64,000 bases of DNA from Rhodocyclaceae bacterium. GTDB lineage: Bacteria > Pseudomonadota > Gammaproteobacteria > Burkholderiales > Rhodocyclaceae. The stretch lies in contig NKXK01000030.1 of NCBI GenBank assembly GCA_004379165.1, positions 1 through 64,000 of the forward strand, given 5' to 3'. Below are positions 61,201 through 64,000 of this stretch, piece by piece (positions within the stretch are counted from its first letter, which is position 1; each line of letters begins with the position of its first letter). The notes under the pieces were generated by a model. The model did no database searches, had not been told where the DNA came from, and saw nothing but the letters and a program-made list of their open reading frames with translations. Both the position numbers and the translations under genes were made by a program.

Positions 61201-64000
61201 TGATTTTGCGACGCTGGACGAAGTCGAGGCTGAGCCGCTGACTCACGCTGTCAGCGAACCGCCGCCCGTACTTCCGCCACCGGTTGAACCACCGCCGGTC
61301 ACCTTGTACGACATTTTCCGCGAGGAGGCGCGGGGGCATCTGCAGACGCTGGTCGAAAGCTACGGCGTGCTTGAGGTTCGGCCCGAGGCGCCGACTACCA
61401 TTGAAATGACCCGGGCCGCCCATACACTCGGCGGTATTGCGGCGACGGTTGGTCTGATGCCACTGCACCATCTGGCGATTGCGCTGGAACATGCGCTGCT
61501 GCGCCGTGACGGCTCGGCCAACCCGGCGAGCATCGAAGGGCTGGAAACCGTCCGTCAGGCGATCCTGACGCTGGAGGAAATGTTCGCCGGTCTGGCGCGC
61601 CAGGAAGTGCCGGAGGAAGCACTGCAGCTGATTGCCGCGTTGGACGACATCTACCATGCGCCGCTGCTGGCGCCGGAGCCGCCGGAAGAGCTGCCGGTCA
61701 GTGCCGAGATCATTCCGCTGCATCCGCAATTCGGGCATGCCGATGAGATTTCCGCCGCCGATCTGGTGGACGAGACGTTGCCGCAGCCGGTCGAAACCGG
61801 TGAGGCCGATGAAGCTGCTGATGCCGCCGAGTTGCCCGCTGCCCTTGAGGCGGTTGTGCCGGCTGCCGAGGCGTTAGTCCCCTTACCGCCACAACTGACC
61901 GACGAGCTCGACGAACAGTTGTTGCCGATCTTCCTCGAAGAAGCTATCGACCAACTGCGTGACCTCACGACTCAGCTGCGGGCATGGCGCGAAGAACCGG
62001 CCGGCGATGTCGCGCCGCACGCCATCGCCCGTCTGCTGCACACCTTCAAGGGCAATGCCCGCATGGCCGGGGCAATGAACCTCGGTGAAGCGACGCATGC
62101 ACTGGAAGGCCGCGTTGAGGAAGCCATGCGGGCTGGTGCTGCGACGCCGGCCCTGATTGACGATGTCGAAACCGGTTGCGACATGCTGGCGCAAGCCGTC
62201 GAGCGCCTCAAGGAAGGTCCGGCGCCGGTGGTGCCAGAGGCCGAACCGCGGGCGGAGCATGTTCAGGCTGGTGTGGCGCCTGTTGTTGGCGATGCGGAAG
62301 CCGAGTCCGATGCCGCCGGCCAGCGGGCCACGCTGCGCGTGCGGGCTGATCTGATCGACCGGCTGGTCAATGAGGCCGGCGAGCTATCGATCGCCCGGGC
62401 GCGGATCGAAGGCGAAATGCGCAGCCTGAAGTCCTCGCTGCTCGATCTGACTGAAAACGTCATTCGCCTGCGTCGCCAGTTGCGTGAAATCGAAATCCAG
62501 GCCGAAACGCAGATCCAGGCGCGGGTCGCCCAGTCGCCGGACGGCGCCGCCGAGTTCGACCCGCTGGAACTCGACCGCTTCACCCGCTTCCAGGAACTCA
62601 CCCGCTTCATGGCCGAGTCGGTGAACGACGTCGCGACCGTGCACCAGAACCTGCTCAAGAACCTCGATGACGCCAACGCCGCGATCCTTGCCCAGTCCCG
62701 CCTGAATCGCGGTCTGCAGCAGGAGCTGATGGGCGTGCGCATGGTGCCCTTCGCCAGCCAGTCTGAGCGTCTGTACCGGATCGTCCGCCAGACGGCCAAG
62801 GACGTCGGCAAACGGGCCAACCTCGATATTTTCGGTGGGCAGCTCGATATTGACCGCTCGGTGCTCGACAAGATGATGGCGCCGCTGGAGCACATGCTGC
62901 GTAATGCTGTGACCCACGGCATCGAATCGCGCGCCGACCGCCTTGCGGCGGGCAAGCCGGAGACCGGAGAAATCGGCTTCAAGCTGGTTCAGGAAGGCAA
63001 CGAAATCATTTTGTCGATGAGCGACGACGGCAAGGGCCTCGATCTCGCCCGCATCCGCGCCCGTGCCGAAGCGATGGGCCTGCTGGCCGCGGGACAGGTT
63101 GCCGAAGCGGCGACGCTCTATGATTTTATCTTCCAGCCTGGTTTCTCGACGGCGGGCGAGCTCACTCAGGTCTCGGGCCGCGGCGTCGGCATGGACGTGG
63201 TCAAGACAGAAGTGACTGCTTTGGGCGGTCGCATCGAAATCGTCTCCGAGGCTGGCAAAGGCACCACCTTCCGTCTCTACCTGCCGCTTACGCTGGCGGT
63301 GACGCAGACGCTGCTGGTGCGTGCTGGCACGCAGGTCTATGCACTGCCCTCGACGATGATCGAGCAGGTGCTGGAGCTCAAGGAAAAGCCGCTGGCCGCG
63401 ATTCGCGACAAGGGGGAGGCGGAATGGCAGGGTAACCGTTATCCCTACCATTTCCTGTCGCATCTCCTTGGCGATGGTGCTGCCATGCCCGAAACGCACC
63501 GCCAGTACTGGGTGCTACTGCTGCGTTCCGGCGCCCAGCGGGTGGCCGTGCAGGTCGATGAACTCAAGGGGAATCAGGAAGTTGTCGTCAAGAACATCGG
63601 CGCCCAGTTGGCACGTGTGGTCGGTATTGCCGGCGCGACCGTGCTCGGCGACGGTCAGGTCGTGCTGATCTTGAATCCGGTTGCCTTGGCCAGCCGCGGC
63701 GTTGTTACACCGGTCGTGCCTCTGGCCGATGCTCAGGTGGTGGCTGCGGAGCCTGCACCCGCCGCTACCCATTTGCCGACCGTGATGGTCGTCGACGACT
63801 CGCTGACAGTGCGCAAGATCACCAGCCGCCTGCTGGCGCGCGAAGGCTATCAGGTCGTGCTCGCGAAAGATGGCGTCGATGCGCTCGAACAGCTGATCGA
63901 GGCGCGTCCCGATGTGATCCTCTCCGATATTGAAATGCCGCGCATGGATGGCTTCGATCTGGTGCGCAACATCCGCGCCGATGCGGCACTGACCGGCGTC
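58256..64000 (+). CDS. pilL: Hybrid CheA-type kinase PilL/ChpA, 3' end outside the window
   Basis: At least 1915 residues are in the window. The N-terminal part is helical with degenerate HPt-like segments (first LHQVHGALAIVGLDG). Further HPt domains are seen near 722 (THTLKGSGRMVG), 1054 (AHTLGGIAATVG, where the usual lysine is Gly) and 1260 (LHTFKGNARMAG). A dimerisation helix pair lies at about 1365-1430, the ATPase domain has NAVTHGIES (about 1550), DDGKGLDLARI and GRGVGMDVVKTEV, then a CheW domain (about 1680-1810) and a receiver (from about 1840, phospho-Asp in ILSDIEMPRMDG). It is the central kinase of the Pil-Chp pathway. Acidic Pro/Ala linkers separate the HPt domains. Confidence 0.95.
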   Translation, partial: MNAATEFDLGPLTWVKGEIDQALQRAGDALAQHQAGGDKTPLKFCRTHLHQVHGALAIVGLDGVTQVTESMELLLAAIEDGRQSVSENTSLVIRQAIDGVSQYLDDLLAGEPNQPLRLLPVYQALALERGQAAADPCDLFHPDLSLRPPKRVAPRALSDEAMNKLLRKQRLNFQKGLLAWLKHPEAAADARKRMLDAIRAIEAAQTTQTARTFWWIAAAFLSAIDPAIADSDAAVKQLCSRFDLQIRRLLEGSGNVAERVMREALYHIAKIANPVDPAVAEVHDVFSLSAMIPGEAPAALSQPHETALRRLREVIAAAEELWNKVCTGSPASLGAFVEQSRQCAELTASVGHTDLKRLGQGLGAIANWLAEDGARYNDTVAMEVATTILLLHNAQEHFRHLGTDFAQQVDLMIARLHACIAGRSVSAEEDIPLLDEMTRRAQERLLIGQVGKEIQNNLAQIEQSLDAFFRDPAKPHDLGQLDAPLKQVAGALAMLGHFPAVDSLKACGERIQAFAAAGYVPEADDFVSVADQLSLIDFFVDALQSGESDFDAFAARMRGEVPADAEEDSEPPPALTVEAQLVQQTRETQALVDALREAPEDQQLQAELKQNLQAIQKDADLVANRELGESAKAALAALQTGGDAMAAADAALAGIRPAQAEAPSPSAATLQLAEASHDEIDAELLGIFLEEANEVLATMADQKAALAANPHDSEALTVIRRSTHTLKGSGRMVGLTELGEAAWELEQTLNLWLRQEQPVTAVLQQMIDDEHALFVDWVAHLEGRQAQAPDSTPVVNRARRLRGLQVEATPAATPEVVIVTEPVISFEPEPVPAAQQVDDATLPALELPALVETEEIPVVEPAVSEPADSGVLLDLPSLDLSLPPLDPPTSSFDVLLAIGSRDAESDNLIAFPEASEAREPAVSADPKLEETAAALADLLADDDLLRSTPESAENQAPSLAEADLEITDAVAFETPFAFDEAIDFATLDEVEAEPLTHAVSEPPPVLPPPVEPPPVTLYDIFREEARGHLQTLVESYGVLEVRPEAPTTIEMTRAAHTLGGIAATVGLMPLHHLAIALEHALLRRDGSANPASIEGLETVRQAILTLEEMFAGLARQEVPEEALQLIAALDDIYHAPLLAPEPPEELPVSAEIIPLHPQFGHADEISAADLVDETLPQPVETGEADEAADAAELPAALEAVVPAAEALVPLPPQLTDELDEQLLPIFLEEAIDQLRDLTTQLRAWREEPAGDVAPHAIARLLHTFKGNARMAGAMNLGEATHALEGRVEEAMRAGAATPALIDDVETGCDMLAQAVERLKEGPAPVVPEAEPRAEHVQAGVAPVVGDAEAESDAAGQRATLRVRADLIDRLVNEAGELSIARARIEGEMRSLKSSLLDLTENVIRLRRQLREIEIQAETQIQARVAQSPDGAAEFDPLELDRFTRFQELTRFMAESVNDVATVHQNLLKNLDDANAAILAQSRLNRGLQQELMGVRMVPFASQSERLYRIVRQTAKDVGKRANLDIFGGQLDIDRSVLDKMMAPLEHMLRNAVTHGIESRADRLAAGKPETGEIGFKLVQEGNEIILSMSDDGKGLDLARIRARAEAMGLLAAGQVAEAATLYDFIFQPGFSTAGELTQVSGRGVGMDVVKTEVTALGGRIEIVSEAGKGTTFRLYLPLTLAVTQTLLVRAGTQVYALPSTMIEQVLELKEKPLAAIRDKGEAEWQGNRYPYHFLSHLLGDGAAMPETHRQYWVLLLRSGAQRVAVQVDELKGNQEVVVKNIGAQLARVVGIAGATVLGDGQVVLILNPVALASRGVVTPVVPLADAQVVAAEPAPAATHLPTVMVVDDSLTVRKITSRLLAREGYQVVLAKDGVDALEQLIEARPDVILSDIEMPRMDGFDLVRNIRADAALTGV

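Noticed and set aside
1-64000. CRISPR array, rRNA operon, intact prophage or insertion sequence
   Set aside because: No regularly spaced repeats, rRNA text, integrase or transposase frame was seen.

Overview
The window looks like a chromosomal segment of a GC-rich betaproteobacterium of the Rhodocyclales, most like Dechloromonas/Azonexus. This rests on gene content and order: the ETF / acyl-CoA dehydrogenase / ETF-QO block, minCDE, glnA with a DUF4124 gene and ntrBC nearby, and the pilGHIJ-pilL chemosensory operon. It also rests on protein style. It is an inference; no database search was possible.

Layout. 1-5.9 kb: electron-transfer and acetate uptake genes (3' end of etfA, acyl-CoA dehydrogenase, ETF-ubiquinone oxidoreductase, DUF485 plus actP). 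5.9-9.4 kb, minus strand: a ClpX-like ATPase without the zinc-binding domain, a decayed lipoprotein gene, and minE-minD-minC. 9.5-18 kb: gpmI, gluQ, a clsB/ybhP-like pair, nadA, a rhodanese and a cation-efflux protein. 18-27 kb: a nitrogen-control block (glnA with two NtrC sites and a sigma-54 promoter, a DUF4124 gene, a divergent RND pump pair, ntrB and ntrC). 27-38 kb: a cNMP/EAL protein, birA, coaX, a cluster of poorly characterised membrane genes (DUF350, SPFH/virion-core-like, double DUF4178, a 47-residue peptide), an NMT1-PAS-GGDEF protein, a glycine-rich protein, a succinate-semialdehyde dehydrogenase and an NlpC/P60 lipoprotein. 38.3-42.4 kb: a small decay/accessory zone with a broken HDOD gene, tRNA-Arg(CCG), a 5' group II intron remnant placed right behind the tRNA terminator, higBA, a short BLUF photoreceptor, two tRNA-Lys genes and a doubly damaged MscS gene. 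42.4-54.6 kb: housekeeping genes (HhH protein, YkgJ-like, uppP, YqiA-like esterase, RNB nuclease, TonB-like, aroE, mtgA, mgtE, sugE, hemL, thiE, thiD). 54.7-64 kb: pilG-pilH-pilI-pilJ-pilL for twitching-motility chemosensing, with pilL running off the window.

Main observations. A short dispersed element, TGCGGT followed by exactly 17 bases and an A-rich (or AATT-type) hexamer, recurs at nine gene boundaries and two or three times inside genes. A perfect NtrC-type palindrome lies inside ntrC itself, and another strong one lies in the 43.5 kb intergenic region. The DUF350/SPFH/DUF4178 cluster is the best candidate for an undescribed membrane system. At least three genes are pseudogenes with identifiable lesions. 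No CRISPR array, rRNA operon, intact insertion sequence or prophage was seen.
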